DNA of 64,000 nt from an uncultured Acidobacteriia bacterium (GTDB lineage Bacteria > Acidobacteriota > Terriglobia > Bryobacterales > Bryobacteraceae): positions 1 through 64,000 of the forward strand of contig CAIYDY010000119.1 in the NCBI GenBank assembly GCA_903925015.1. Direction: 5' to 3'. The position numbers and the translations under genes are program-made. Positions 42,843 to 52,104 of the stretch are shown here, one piece after another (position 1 is the first letter of the stretch; each line of letters begins with the position of its first letter). A model generated the notes under the pieces. That model was given only the letters and a program-made list of their open reading frames with translations. It did no database searches and was not told the origin of the DNA.

Positions 42843-43511
42843 TCAAAACCCTTCGCTACGCGGCTCGTCGGAAAGCCGCACCGCGCGCGGAAATCCATCC
42901 GCGCCCACCAATACGTCGGCGGGGAATCCCGCCTGCATCCCGGCCGAGGAGTTCGAATTCATGGCGGCCAGCCATGCCGGATCCACATCCACGCCCAAAC
43001 TCGCAAGCTCCACGGGTTGCAACTCGCGGTGGACCATCCGTACCATTTCACCCTCGGCCAGAGGCGGGGCGAAGGGTACGGCCATGAAACCTTCTTCCGA
43101 AGAACCGTAACCGGACTCCATGTCGCCCGCCGACTGTGCGATCGCCGCTTGGACGGACGCCAATTCGGCAGCTTGGCGCCTCGACTGCCACATGTTCCAG
43201 AACAGCGATGTGGCCAACAGGAAGGCAGCTGCCGCAGCCAGAGCCCAACTCCATTGGGCGGCGCGCCGGGGCATAACTCGAATGGGAAGGGCGTCGAATT
43301 GCCTCAACAAGTCCTGCTTGGAGGCCTCTGACGATCGGAGTCCGGATGCCAAGGCGTTGAGGCGGCGCATTTGGGCCGTGAGTGCCTTCTCCGCTTCCCA
43401 GCGATCCATGCAGACGCCGCATCCCAGCAGGTGCGCCCTGGTGGCGGGGTCCGGACCCGTGCGCCGCCGGGCACATTCCACCAATCGTTCCGTCGCGATC
43501 GAACACTTCAT
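42843..43511 (-). CDS. Anti-sigma factor with one TM helix
   Basis: A 222-residue protein. The N-terminal cytoplasmic part has RAHLLGCGVCMDRWEAE, a zinc-type HLxxCxxC motif (about 25-34). A basic stretch precedes one TM helix (about 86-106, WSWALAAAAAFLLATSLFW). The periplasmic region includes GFMAVPFAPPLAEGEMVRMV. Its ATG overlaps the TGA of the sigma gene (ATGA), as expected for a sigma/anti-sigma pair. Sequence further upstream in the frame lies inside the sigma gene and is excluded. Confidence 0.75.
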   Translation of the reverse strand: MKCSIATERLVECARRRTGPDPATRAHLLGCGVCMDRWEAEKALTAQMRRLNALASGLRSSEASKQDLLRQFDALPIRVMPRRAAQWSWALAAAAAFLLATSLFWNMWQSRRQAAELASVQAAIAQSAGDMESGYGSSEEGFMAVPFAPPLAEGEMVRMVHRELQPVELASLGVDVDPAWLAAMNSNSSAGMQAGFPADVLVGADGFPRAVRLSDEPRSEGF

Positions 43512-44080
43512 CTCGCAGCGCCTCCCAGCACTTGGGTCTGCACGTTTCCGCTTGGCAATCCCCGTTTGCGTAGCTTCGCGGCCAACAAGCCCCGAGCCCG
43601 ATGGAGGCGGGAGCGGACGGTGCCGATAGGGCATCCGATGATTCCCGACGCTTCCTCGTAGCTGCGTTCCTCCAAATCGCACAGGACAACTGCGCAACGG
43701 TAGGCTTCGGGCAGTTCCGCCACGGCCGCGCGCAACGCGGCCAAGTCCTCATCATCAATCAGGCCGCCCAGAATGTCATGGTCCACCCTTTGGTCGACCG
43801 CTTCCTCGACACCGCCCTTGCGCCTGAAAACGCGCACCAAGTTCCGGGCCACCCCGAACATCCATCCTTCCAACGCACCTCGCGCCTCGTCGAAACGGTT
43901 GACCGCGGACGCCAACTGGATGAATACATCGTGGGCAATTTCCTCGGCCGCCGCCGTGCTGCCGGTCATGTGCAAGGCGTAGCGGTACAGACCGGGCTCG
44001 CGCCGCTCATAGAGCTCCGCGAAGGCCCCACGGTCACCTAGCCTCATCAGGCGGTACAGATCCTCGTCGGTCCTCTGCAT
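43508..44080 (-). CDS. ECF sigma factor
   Basis: A 190-residue sigma factor. Region 2 has FAELYERREPGLYRYALHMTG, EEIAHDVFIQLA and RGALEGWMFGVARNLVRVF. Region 4 has AVVLCDLEERSYEEASGIIGCPIGTVRSRLHRARGLLA. ATG 44080 was chosen over a TTG at 44125; neither has a convincing ribosome binding site. It belongs with the anti-sigma factor and exported protein downstream. It is the third sigma/anti-sigma pair of the window. Confidence 0.88.
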   Translation of the reverse strand: MQRTDEDLYRLMRLGDRGAFAELYERREPGLYRYALHMTGSTAAAEEIAHDVFIQLASAVNRFDEARGALEGWMFGVARNLVRVFRRKGGVEEAVDQRVDHDILGGLIDDEDLAALRAAVAELPEAYRCAVVLCDLEERSYEEASGIIGCPIGTVRSRLHRARGLLAAKLRKRGLPSGNVQTQVLGGAAR

Positions 44081-44143
44081 TCGGACGTTCGTCTTGTATT
44101 GCGCGGAGCCTCCCAAAGGTTCCAAGGGAGTTCGAACTGGAGA

Positions 44144-44764
44144 CTAAAAACGGTAAAATTTGTGCCGGCAGGCGCGGCAACGGAACGGGGCGATGAAGAA
44201 GAGCCGCAAGAACTCCTCGAACAGTCCGCTGCGGTTGGCACGACGCACGTTATGGGAGGTGCAGTTCGGGCAAAAGCCGTACTTGGACTTCCCATCCTCG
44301 GCCTCGACCACCTCTTGCGTGTCCGCCTTTACAACATTGCCCTTGGGCGCTTCCAAGCGGAATTGCCTGTGGTCGTAGGCTGTTGGTGCCGGTGGCATCG
44401 AAGGCGGATCCAGTTTGAAACCCGGGACGGCCGCAGCCAAGCTTCTTTCGATGGTATCGACGACCTGGCTTACCTTCTGTTCCGCGATTCGCGAGGAATC
44501 CCGCAGACTCAGCAGGGTGCCTGACTGCAGGTTGGAGACCTTTTCGAGGGTCTCGATTCGACCGCCCAGCTCATCGTTCAGAACGGCCGTGCCCTCTTCG
44601 ATCGCCCGCTGGCCCATGTCCTTGAACTCGTTGATCAGTTTGGCTTCGAGCTTCTTCATGTGCTCGCCAACCTGGTCCTGAATGATGGCGGGTAGATCGC
44701 TCTGGAGCTGCATCACCCTTTGTCTCGACCGGACCAACTCCGTCGCCCGCTCTTTTTCGGCCAT
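44144..44764 (-). CDS. Coiled-coil protein with C-terminal zinc ribbon
   Basis: A 206-residue protein. A long helical region (about 5-120) is predicted to be coiled coil: TELVRSRQRVMQLQSDL, EHMKKLEAKLINEFKDMGQ and SRIAEQKVSQVVDTIERS. The tail (about 160-206) has FCPNCTSHNVRR and then RCRACRHKFYRF, two CxxC pairs forming a zinc ribbon, separated by a hydrophobic turn (FLRLFFIAPF). Similar ribbon tails occur on bacterial proteins of unknown function. No enzyme motif is visible. ATG 44764 is the best start; 74 bases separate it from the PIN gene upstream. Confidence 0.6.
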   Translation of the reverse strand: MAEKERATELVRSRQRVMQLQSDLPAIIQDQVGEHMKKLEAKLINEFKDMGQRAIEEGTAVLNDELGGRIETLEKVSNLQSGTLLSLRDSSRIAEQKVSQVVDTIERSLAAAVPGFKLDPPSMPPAPTAYDHRQFRLEAPKGNVVKADTQEVVEAEDGKSKYGFCPNCTSHNVRRANRSGLFEEFLRLFFIAPFRCRACRHKFYRF

Positions 44765-44838
44765 GAGGTCGCGAATCGGATTGGGTCTCCGAGCTGGAAT
44801 GTTCCGAGGAGTGCGGCGAATGGTGGCCAAGAAGTTCC

Positions 44839-45303
44839 TCAGGGCAATTGTAGCGCGACGGGTGGACCGGATTGTGGTCCGGTGACCGGATGCACGTCCA
44901 ACTCGTCCAAAAGGCCCCGGGAATTGACGACTCTTGTCGCGTTCCAAAGGGCCGGAAAGTGGCGCAGGTTCCCGGTTACCAAGTAATCCGCCTGACAGGC
45001 CGCCGCGCATTCGAGGAACCGGTTGTCGTCCTCATCGCTTGCGGCGGAGACGGGCGTGCCAGCTGTACAGGGGAGTGCGAGTGCGTCGATGGCTGCAAGT
45101 AGCGCCTCCGCCCGTGCCCTCATGCCATGGAATTTCGGGCGCAGGAGGACGTCGCGGTATTCGGCCCGGATTTCCTCGGTCACGTGGGTGGTCATGCCCC
45201 CGTTTTGGACCATGGCGACAACCTGCGCCTCCAACCCCCCCGGCTTTAGGCAGGCGGAAATCAGGATGTTGGTGTCGAGCACAACATTCGCGGAGGTTTT
45301 CAT
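44839..45303 (-). CDS. PIN-domain ribonuclease (putative toxin)
   Basis: A 154-residue PIN-domain protein. N-terminal NVVLDTNILISA gives the first acidic residue, with later acidic residues at VTEEIRAEYRDVL, ASDEDDNRFLECA and AACQADYLVTGN, as in COG1569-type putative toxins. ATG 45303 begins at the PIN domain. No antitoxin-like gene sits beside it: the upstream gene is a small exported protein and the downstream one a coiled-coil protein. It may be a solitary PIN enzyme. Confidence 0.75.
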   Translation of the reverse strand: MKTSANVVLDTNILISACLKPGGLEAQVVAMVQNGGMTTHVTEEIRAEYRDVLLRPKFHGMRARAEALLAAIDALALPCTAGTPVSAASDEDDNRFLECAAACQADYLVTGNLRHFPALWNATRVVNSRGLLDELDVHPVTGPQSGPPVALQLP

Positions 45304-45319
45304 GGCGGGCCTCGCGCGT

Positions 45320-45676
45320 CTACTTCGACCGCTTGGCCAACAACTCCTCGACCGCGAACTCCGCAACCTTGCGCGTGAACTTGATCTCGTCGCCCGAGAT
45401 CTTCCCGGTGTATTCGATCCGGATCGGCATCCCTTGGAAATTCAAATTCTCCACAAACGTCACCGTATCTCCGGAGACCTTGCCTTCCAGCAACTCGCTC
45501 TCCCCGTTCGCCGATACCGCCCTGCCCGTCAGCTTCTCGCCCGCTACTTCAAATTCGTAGGTATAGCTCTGGGTTCCGATCTGCGTCTCGAACACCGCCG
45601 TCCACTTCCCGGCTATCTCGGCCCCGAAAAGCAGCCCCGCGCATACCAGTAGTACCGCTGCCAGACGGGCGATCAT
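45320..45676 (-). CDS. Small exported lipocalin-like beta protein
   Basis: A 118-residue protein with a signal peptide (about 1-19) and a beta-strand-rich body: IAGKWTAVFETQIGTQSYTYEFEVAGEKLTGRA, LEGKVSGDTVTFVE and YTGKISGDEIKFTRKV. This two-repeat layout resembles a small secreted beta-barrel/lipocalin-like domain common in Acidobacteria. Its ATG overlaps the stop of the molybdoenzyme large-subunit gene, so it is translationally coupled to it. Function unknown. Confidence 0.6.
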   Translation of the reverse strand: MIARLAAVLLVCAGLLFGAEIAGKWTAVFETQIGTQSYTYEFEVAGEKLTGRAVSANGESELLEGKVSGDTVTFVENLNFQGMPIRIEYTGKISGDEIKFTRKVAEFAVEELLAKRSK

Positions 45677-47817
45677 GCGAACAGCTCCGGCCGAATCGGC
45701 AGGCTGCGGACCCGTTTCCTGGTCGCGGCGAAGATCGCATTGGCAATTGCCGGAGCCACCGGCGGCACCGAAGCCTCGCCAATACCCCCCGGATTGTTGT
45801 TGGTCTCCAGGATGTGCACGTCAATCTTCGGCATCTCGTCGATCCTCAGCATGTCGTATTCATGGAAATTGCCTTGCTTGACGCGACCCCGGTCAATCGT
45901 GATCTCGCCCTTGAGCGCGGCGGTCAGGCCGTACACAATACCGCTCTCGATCTGCTGCTTGACGATGGCAGGATTCACCACCGGACCGCAATCGACGGCG
46001 CACACAAACCGGTGGACCTTCAACTTCTTGTTGACCACGGAAACTTCCGCCACCATCGCCGTGTAGCTGCCGATATTGTTCACCACTGCGACGCCTTGGT
46101 GGTGACCGGCAGGGGCCTTGCCCCAATTCGCGCCCTCGGCAGCTCTGTTCAGGACCGCCAGCAGCCTTGGGGAACCTGCCAGCATGCGCCGACGCACTTC
46201 CAGCGGATCCTTACCGCCAAGCGCTGCGAGTTCGTCGATGAATCCTTCCGCGAAGAACGTGTTCTGCGTGTAGCCCACCGCCCGCCAGAACGTGGTGGGA
46301 ATGCCCGGATCCGCCTTGCGCCAATCCACTTGGATGTTCGGGATGGCATATTCCAACGTGTGGATACCCTCCACCGCTGTCCCGTCCACAGCGCCGCCAC
46401 GACCGCCGCCGAAGAACGAGGGGCACGCGACCTTCGCCGTGAACGCCACCGGCCAACCATCGCCATCGACCGCGCCGCCGAATTTGACGTAGGAAGCCGG
46501 GCGATAGAGGTCATGCCGCATGTCGTCCTCGCGGGACCACGTGAGCTTCACATGCTTCCCGGGATTCAATTTGGCGATTTCCACCGCCTCGGTGACATAA
46601 TCCGTGCCGCTGCGCCGCCCGAAACCGCCACCCATAAAGGCGGAGTGGACGATGACGGATTCCGGTTTCAGACCGGTTATCTGCGCAGCCACTTGGCGGG
46701 TGCCGGTCTGGCTCTGGGTGGACGCCCAAACTTCGCATGCGCCATTCCCATCAACCCCCGTCGTCACCAGAACTGTGCAGTTCATCGGCTCCATCGGCGT
46801 ATGAGATTGGTACGGTGCGTGGTACTCGGCCTCGATCTTCTTTGTGGCCGAAGCCATCGCCGCAGCTGCGTCGCCGGTCGTTTTTGCGACCGCACCGGGT
46901 TTCTGCGCGTATTCCTGGAACATCTTGGTGATGTCCGGCGTGCTGAACGCTGCCACTGGACCTTCGTCGAACTGTACGGACAGCGCCTTGCGGCCCTGCA
47001 TCGCGGCCCAAGTGTTTTCCGCGACCACCGCGACGCCGCCCGAGATCTGCACCACATCCTTGACGCCGGGTACGGCCTTGGCCTTGGTGGCATCAAATCC
47101 CGACACCTTGCCGCCGAAGACAGGGCAGCGTTCCACAACAGCGAAAAGCATTCCGGGGAAGTGCGCATCCAAACCGAACTTGGCCGTGCCATTCACCTTG
47201 GATTTGGTGTCGAGCCGCTTGACGGACTTGCCGATGTACTTGAATTGTTTCGGGTCCTTCAACGCGACACCCTGCGGAACCGCGAGCTTGGCGGCATCCT
47301 CGGCGATGGAACCGTAGGAAAGTTTCGCGCCCGTAGCAGGATTCAAAACAAACCCAGAATCCGTACGTAGTTGAGCCTTGTCGGCGGACCACTTCTGTGC
47401 CGCCGCCTCGATCAGCATGGCGCGGGCGGTGGCTCCGGCTTGGCGCAGCGGGAAATACGTTGCCCGGATGCTCTGGCTGCCATACACGCCCTGGTTGCCG
47501 TAAAGTGCTGGGTTGACCGGTGCGAATTCGGTCGAAACGCGCTTCCAGTCACAATCCAGCTCGTCGGCCAGGAGTTGGGAGAGCGACGTGACCGTCCCCT
47601 GGCCCATCTCGGCTTTCACGATGATGAACCGCACCGACTCGTCCGCCCCGATATGGATGTAGGCGTTCGGGTTGACGGCACCCTGGCCCCGACCGCGGCC
47701 CTGGGCATCCAGAAACCGCTCCGGGAGGAAGAAGCCGAGGAACAGGCCCGCGCCTGTTCGCAGGGCGTCGCGCCTGGTGAAATTGGAGTTGGTCGCATTC
47801 GAAACCATCACGCTCAT
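45673..47817 (-). CDS. Molybdopterin-binding subunit of a xanthine-oxidase-family enzyme (IorB-like)
   Basis: A 714-residue exported molybdenum hydroxylase subunit. The Tat leader ([21 protein letters not shown]) is followed by IorB-type features: [68 protein letters not shown] and [20 protein letters not shown]. This subunit pairs with the [2Fe-2S] subunit encoded upstream (isoquinoline 1-oxidoreductase / aldehyde-dehydrogenase type); there is no separate FAD subunit, as in that subfamily. It would oxidise an aromatic or aldehyde substrate in the periplasm. ATGA overlaps link it to its partner on both sides. Confidence 0.88.
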   Translation of the reverse strand: MSVMVSNATNSNFTRRDALRTGAGLFLGFFLPERFLDAQGRGRGQGAVNPNAYIHIGADESVRFIIVKAEMGQGTVTSLSQLLADELDCDWKRVSTEFAPVNPALYGNQGVYGSQSIRATYFPLRQAGATARAMLIEAAAQKWSADKAQLRTDSGFVLNPATGAKLSYGSIAEDAAKLAVPQGVALKDPKQFKYIGKSVKRLDTKSKVNGTAKFGLDAHFPGMLFAVVERCPVFGGKVSGFDATKAKAVPGVKDVVQISGGVAVVAENTWAAMQGRKALSVQFDEGPVAAFSTPDITKMFQEYAQKPGAVAKTTGDAAAAMASATKKIEAEYHAPYQSHTPMEPMNCTVLVTTGVDGNGACEVWASTQSQTGTRQVAAQITGLKPESVIVHSAFMGGGFGRRSGTDYVTEAVEIAKLNPGKHVKLTWSREDDMRHDLYRPASYVKFGGAVDGDGWPVAFTAKVACPSFFGGGRGGAVDGTAVEGIHTLEYAIPNIQVDWRKADPGIPTTFWRAVGYTQNTFFAEGFIDELAALGGKDPLEVRRRMLAGSPRLLAVLNRAAEGANWGKAPAGHHQGVAVVNNIGSYTAMVAEVSVVNKKLKVHRFVCAVDCGPVVNPAIVKQQIESGIVYGLTAALKGEITIDRGRVKQGNFHEYDMLRIDEMPKIDVHILETNNNPGGIGEASVPPVAPAIANAIFAATRKRVRSLPIRPELFA

Positions 47818-48293
47818 GCCCTGCCTCCCTTGACTCCGCTCTTGATCTCGACGGCCCTATGGATCGCAGCCCGAATCTGTGTGTATGTTCCGCAACGGCA
47901 AATATTGCCGCGCATGGCCTCGTCAATGTCGGCGTCGGACGGCTTGGCCGTCTTGGCCAACAGCGACGCCACCGCCATGATCTGGCCGGACTGGCAATAC
48001 CCGCACTGCGGGACATCCTCCTCAATCCACGCTTGTTGGACCGGATGGGTGGTATCGGGCGAGAGGCCCTCGATGGTGGTCACGCTTTTCCCCGCCACAT
48101 TGGAGACCGGGGTGATGCAGGAGCGGATCGCCCCGCCATTCATGTGGACCGTGCAGGCACCGCAAAGCGCCATTCCGCAGCCAAATTTCGTGCCCGTTAG
48201 CCCTAGAACGTCCCGCAAGACCCAAAGAAGTGGGGTTTGCGGGTTCACGTCAACGGATGTCTGGGACCCATTGAGGGTAAAGTTGATCGCCAT
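47814..48293 (-). CDS. [2Fe-2S] subunit of the molybdoenzyme (IorA-like)
   Basis: A 159-residue ferredoxin-like subunit. The first cluster is [15 protein letters not shown] (plant-type, preceded by GTKFGCG). The second is [11 protein letters not shown] with [12 protein letters not shown]. It transfers electrons from the molybdopterin subunit. It starts 31 bases before the DUF2911 gene stop. Its stop overlaps the large-subunit start, so the two are made in a fixed ratio. Confidence 0.92.
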   Translation of the reverse strand: MAINFTLNGSQTSVDVNPQTPLLWVLRDVLGLTGTKFGCGMALCGACTVHMNGGAIRSCITPVSNVAGKSVTTIEGLSPDTTHPVQQAWIEEDVPQCGYCQSGQIMAVASLLAKTAKPSDADIDEAMRGNICRCGTYTQIRAAIHRAVEIKSGVKGGRA

Positions 48294-48323
48294 CTGAACC
48301 TCCTCGCCGAACTGTTGTCGTGC

Positions 48324-48845
48324 CTATTTTACAGTGATTGTGACTGACGCGGAGTGTTTTTCCCAGGACAAATCGAGCTTGGCCTTCTTGCCGCCCAAAT
48401 CGGTCAGGGTGTACTTGCAGACTTCCACGATTGCCGCCGGTTTCGCCATCGTCATCTTGACGCGGCCCAAGTCCTCGGACTGCTTGTATGTGAGTCCCCA
48501 CTGGCCGGTTTGCTTGCTGATGATCAGTTCCCAGTTGTCTGGATCTTTTACGAGTGCGTACAGGGAATAGTTGCCCGCCGGTACTGCCAAGCCGTTGATA
48601 TCCAAGTCGGCGTCGGTGTGGAAGGCTGTGGCGGAATTCGCTCCTGCGCGCCAGACGGGGTAGTTTGGATCATGCGAGACCAGCCCACCGTCTCCGAAAA
48701 TCTGGCGACCGCGAACCGACGGCGCAGAGTAATTGATCGTGATGGCCTTGCTCCCGATTGTGACCGATTCGGTGGCTTTCGGACTTTGGGCGAAAGACGT
48801 TGTGGAAAGTGCCAGCACGGCGGCGGCAGCGAAGAGAATTTTCAT
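48324..48845 (-). CDS. DUF2911 exported protein
   Basis: A 173-residue protein with a signal peptide (about 1-20) and a DUF2911 beta domain: ITINYSAPSVRGRQIFGD, YPVWRAGANSATAFHTDADL, VPAGNYSLYALVKDPDNWELIISKQTGQWG and a final LDLSWEKHSASVTITVK. The family is periplasmic with unknown function and is widespread in Bacteroidota and Acidobacteria. It probably precedes the molybdoenzyme genes in one transcript. Confidence 0.85.
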   Translation of the reverse strand: MKILFAAAAVLALSTTSFAQSPKATESVTIGSKAITINYSAPSVRGRQIFGDGGLVSHDPNYPVWRAGANSATAFHTDADLDINGLAVPAGNYSLYALVKDPDNWELIISKQTGQWGLTYKQSEDLGRVKMTMAKPAAIVEVCKYTLTDLGGKKAKLDLSWEKHSASVTITVK

Positions 48846-48899
48846 GTCGATGGGACCCTCGTCTATGAAAGTAGCACCCGGCCATCGACCGTTTGTTTT

Positions 48900-49004
48900 C
48901 TATGGTTCCGGACGCGGCGGTTCAGCGACCGCGTAGTATATGATGCAGCCGACCCCAACCAGCACCACAAGGGCTACGACCACCCCCAGTATCACCCATG
49001 GCAT
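48900..49004 (-). CDS. 34-residue single-TM microprotein
   Basis: ATG 49004 opens a frame of 34 codons: a short hydrophobic helix (VILGVVVALVVLVGVGCIIYYAV) and a Pro-rich tail EPPRPEP. It sits in the 211-base gap between the MFS gene and the DUF2911 gene. A GGA lies 4 bases upstream of the start, which is weak. The composition is typical of real small membrane proteins rather than a chance frame, but no homologue is known to me and it could be spurious. Confidence 0.4.
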   Translation of the reverse strand: MPWVILGVVVALVVLVGVGCIIYYAVAEPPRPEP

Positions 49005-49056
49005 GATCCAATTCTAACGACCCCGACCTAAGTGGGGCATAAGTAAACCCTGCTTT

Positions 49057-50343
49057 TCACTTGCAGTTGCGTGTTTTTGACAGTTCAATGTCTCGGGTTA
49101 TAGTTCTAGAACCCATGTAAAGCACCGCGCAAAGCAGTACCGACAGTACCGGCATCACCAGCATTGCCTGACGCAATCCAATTGCCCGGAAAGCCTCGCT
49201 GACCACCGTCGAACCGGCTGCGTCCGCCGCCCTCCGTGCCCAAAGATCGCTCATCTTTCCCGTCAAGACCGGACCGAACGAGGCCCCGCACAGGTACATT
49301 GCCATGAAATACACGGCCATGGCGGTCGCGCGTGCGCCCGGAGGGACGATATCCTGGATCGACGAATAAACAAAGCCATAGTATGCGCACAGGGTCAAGT
49401 AGAACCCGGCAAGCAGCGCCACGGTGGCGGCGGTGGATTCGGCCTGGATCCCGAAATAGGCGGCCGGCGCACCGGCGAGGGCAAATGCCGCACCCCATCG
49501 CAACCGCCCGCTCTTACTGCCGATGGCCACCCGGTCGCCGAGCCATCCGGCCAACAGACTCCCGGCCACACCCCCCGACATATATGCGATGCCGGTAGCA
49601 ACGCCGGATTGCGCTAAAGTGACGTGGTGGACACGTGCGAGAAGCGCGGGCATGAACGTGCCAAGCGCATAGTGGCTGAAGTTCACAAGTGCCCCGGAAG
49701 CAATGATCCACCAGAAAGTTGGGATGCGTAGAACGGCGCGGATGGAGCCTGAAGGGCCCGCATCGCCGCCGTCGGAAGCACCGCGGACCGGTTCGTCCAA
49801 GCGCAAGAGCAATGGAATCAGCAACAGTGCCGGAGCTGCCGCCACCACCATCGCCATTCTCCAGCCAAAGGCTTGCGCGATCGATCCGCTGAAGAAATAG
49901 GTCAGCGCGGCACCTGCCGGAACGCCGATCATGAAGAGGGCCAACGGTCTGGCGCGCTGCGTCGCCGGAAACAGGTCGCCGATCCAGCTGGTGGCCGTCG
50001 GTGCCACTACCGCTTCTCCTACTGCGAAACCGAGGCGCGACACCAGGAGCATCGAATAGCTGCCCGCCATCGCGGCCACAGCCGTCAGCAGGCTCCATGC
50101 GGCCATCCCACACGCCAGCAGGACTTTGCGGCTCCGCCGGTCTGCAATTCTGCCGAGAGGTACCCCGACAATCGCGTACAGCCAGATGAAAACGCTGCCC
50201 AGCAGGCCGATCTGGGTGTCGTCGAGGTGGAACTCGCGGCGGATCGGCTCCGCCAATGCCCCCACAACATTGCGGTCGTAGAAATTCAGGATGTTGACGG
50301 CCACCAGTACCGCGAGCGAGGCGTTTTTTCCGTTTGGGCGCAC
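49057..50343 (-). CDS. MFS transporter, spinster-like
   Basis: A 428-residue permease with about 12 TM helices. Motif A-like sequence GVPLGRIADRRSRKVLL and LNFYDRNVVGALAEPIRREFHLDDTQIG at helix 1-2 suit the spinster/anion-cation MFS group. FGWRMAMVVAAAPALLLIP lies in the middle, and GYVYSSIQDIVPPGARATAMAV-type sequence lies at helices 10-11. Its start GTG 50343 is divergent from the tannase-family gene with 63 bases between. Substrate unknown; it may export or import a product handled by the neighbouring esterase. Confidence 0.82.
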   Translation of the reverse strand: MRPNGKNASLAVLVAVNILNFYDRNVVGALAEPIRREFHLDDTQIGLLGSVFIWLYAIVGVPLGRIADRRSRKVLLACGMAAWSLLTAVAAMAGSYSMLLVSRLGFAVGEAVVAPTATSWIGDLFPATQRARPLALFMIGVPAGAALTYFFSGSIAQAFGWRMAMVVAAAPALLLIPLLLRLDEPVRGASDGGDAGPSGSIRAVLRIPTFWWIIASGALVNFSHYALGTFMPALLARVHHVTLAQSGVATGIAYMSGGVAGSLLAGWLGDRVAIGSKSGRLRWGAAFALAGAPAAYFGIQAESTAATVALLAGFYLTLCAYYGFVYSSIQDIVPPGARATAMAVYFMAMYLCGASFGPVLTGKMSDLWARRAADAAGSTVVSEAFRAIGLRQAMLVMPVLSVLLCAVLYMGSRTITRDIELSKTRNCK

Positions 50344-50406
50344 TCGGGGGATGCTATCACAAATTTTTCAAGCCGTAGCGCGTCCAATATTGATACGATC
50401 AGGGCG

Positions 50407-52104
50407 ATGTCCATTGCAGCCCGTTCCACACGCTTCTTGGGGGCTTTGTCCCTTGCCACCTTGTTTGCCTTCCAGCTCGAAGCGCAATCCGGTAGCCCGG
50501 CCGAACTGAAGGTTGTGCCTCCGCGCGTGGCATGCACCGCGCTGAAACTGGTGGATGTTTCCGGTCCGGTGGGAGCCAAGACCACGCTGCAGGAAGCGGT
50601 GGAAGTCCAGGACGGCCAACCCGCCCCCTACTGTCGCGTTCTTGGCACCATCGCCCCCGCCATCCAGTTCGAAGTTCGACTCCCCCTGGGCGGTTGGACG
50701 CAGCGCTACCTCCAAACTGGCTGTGGCGGACTTTGCGGCACCTTGAACATCTCAACTCCGCGGGCCGATTCGTGCGTGCCGGTCACGAACGGGGATGTTG
50801 TGCTGGCATCCACGGACATGGGCCACAGGAACGGTCCGGGACGCGGGAACGCCGATCCCACTTGGGCGGTCGAAAACCCCCAATCCAAAATCGACTTCGC
50901 CTACCGGGGGGTCCATCTGACTGCAATTGCGGCCAAGGCCCTGATTGAGAAGTTCTACGGCCAGAAACCCCGCTACTCCTACTTCAGCGGCTGCTCGGAC
51001 GGTGGACGGGAGGCGCTGATGGAGGCCCAACGATACCCGCAGGATTTCGACGGGATCGCCGCAGGTGCCCCGGCCATGAATTTCGTCACCCAGAACACGT
51101 TCTACCACGGCTGGAACGCATGGAAGAACACGGATTCCACAGGCAATGCGATTCTGACGCCGGACAAGCTTCCCATCCTGCATCAAGCCGCTTTGGATGC
51201 CTGCGATGCCCTCGACGGCCTGAAAGACGGCCAGATCACGGTTCCCAGCGCCTGCCATTTCGACCCCGCCGTTACGATTTGCAAGGATGGCCAGGACGGT
51301 GCGACCTGTCTCACCCCTGCCCAGGCTGCAACCGCAAAGGCGATCTACCAAGGCGCACGGACCGAAACGGGCAAGAAACTGGTTATCGGAGGTCCGCAAC
51401 CCGGCTCGGAACTCTTCTGGCAGGGCGTCTACGTGCCCCAGCGCGCCGGTGCAGCGATATTCAGTACCGGAATTTCACTCGGCACCATCAAGTACCTAGC
51501 CTATGAAAAGCCCCTCGCCCCGGAATTCGGCCTCAAGGATTTCCACTTCGACCGCGACAATTTCGACGCAATCGCCCAGATGCACCCGATCTACGACGCC
51601 ACAGACCCCGACTTGGAGAAATTTTCCGCCGCCGGGGGCAAACTCCTGATGTTCCATGGCTGGTCCGACCCCCACATCTCGCCCCTGAATTCGATTGCCT
51701 ACTACATGGCTATGGAGCGGACCATGGGCGAGGCCAAGGTCTCGAAATTCGCCCGCCTTTTCCTATTTCCGGGCGGAGGCCACTGCAACGGCGGCGACGG
51801 GCCCTTTGATTTCCCGTTGCTCAGCCTGCTGGTGAACTGGGTGGAAGGCGGCACCCCGCCGAACGCCATCTTGGCTTCGCGAAAGCAGGGCGGCAAGGTG
51901 GACCGCACACGACCGGTGTACCCTTTCCCGATCATTGCGAAGTACAAGGGCACTGGAGACCCGAATTCGGCCTCCAGCTTTGAGGGCGTGCGCGATCCCC
52001 AAGTAACTCCGGAACAATTGGACTGGCTGGGTGCCGCTTTCTACTTGCCAGGTTATGAAAAATCCTGCGAGTGGACCGGGACTGAAATGAAGTGTAAGCG
52101 CTAG
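50407..52104 (+). CDS. Tannase / feruloyl esterase family hydrolase
   Basis: A 565-residue exported esterase. The signal peptide (about 1-26) precedes the alpha/beta-hydrolase core. The nucleophile is S197 in FSGCSDGGREAL, with a disulfide-like neighbouring Cys. An Asp in FHGWSDPHISP and a His in FPGGGHCNGG complete the triad. Other family features are LQTGCGGLCG, AGAPAMNFV and a cysteine-bearing lid SACHFDPAVTICKD. It would release gallic or hydroxycinnamic acids from plant esters. The start ATG 50407 gives the signal peptide; the much longer upstream frame lies opposite the MFS gene and is rejected. Its stop overlaps that of prmA. Confidence 0.9.
   Translation: MSIAARSTRFLGALSLATLFAFQLEAQSGSPAELKVVPPRVACTALKLVDVSGPVGAKTTLQEAVEVQDGQPAPYCRVLGTIAPAIQFEVRLPLGGWTQRYLQTGCGGLCGTLNISTPRADSCVPVTNGDVVLASTDMGHRNGPGRGNADPTWAVENPQSKIDFAYRGVHLTAIAAKALIEKFYGQKPRYSYFSGCSDGGREALMEAQRYPQDFDGIAAGAPAMNFVTQNTFYHGWNAWKNTDSTGNAILTPDKLPILHQAALDACDALDGLKDGQITVPSACHFDPAVTICKDGQDGATCLTPAQAATAKAIYQGARTETGKKLVIGGPQPGSELFWQGVYVPQRAGAAIFSTGISLGTIKYLAYEKPLAPEFGLKDFHFDRDNFDAIAQMHPIYDATDPDLEKFSAAGGKLLMFHGWSDPHISPLNSIAYYMAMERTMGEAKVSKFARLFLFPGGGHCNGGDGPFDFPLLSLLVNWVEGGTPPNAILASRKQGGKVDRTRPVYPFPIIAKYKGTGDPNSASSFEGVRDPQVTPEQLDWLGAAFYLPGYEKSCEWTGTEMKCKR

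Noticed and set aside
45814-47370. Long plus-strand frame of about 500 codons inside the molybdoenzyme gene
   Set aside because: The minus-strand gene has strong family motifs; this frame is antisense and contains no protein motif.
49873-50406. Long upstream extension of the tannase-family gene
   Set aside because: It lies opposite the MFS gene; ATG 50407 gives a proper signal peptide.
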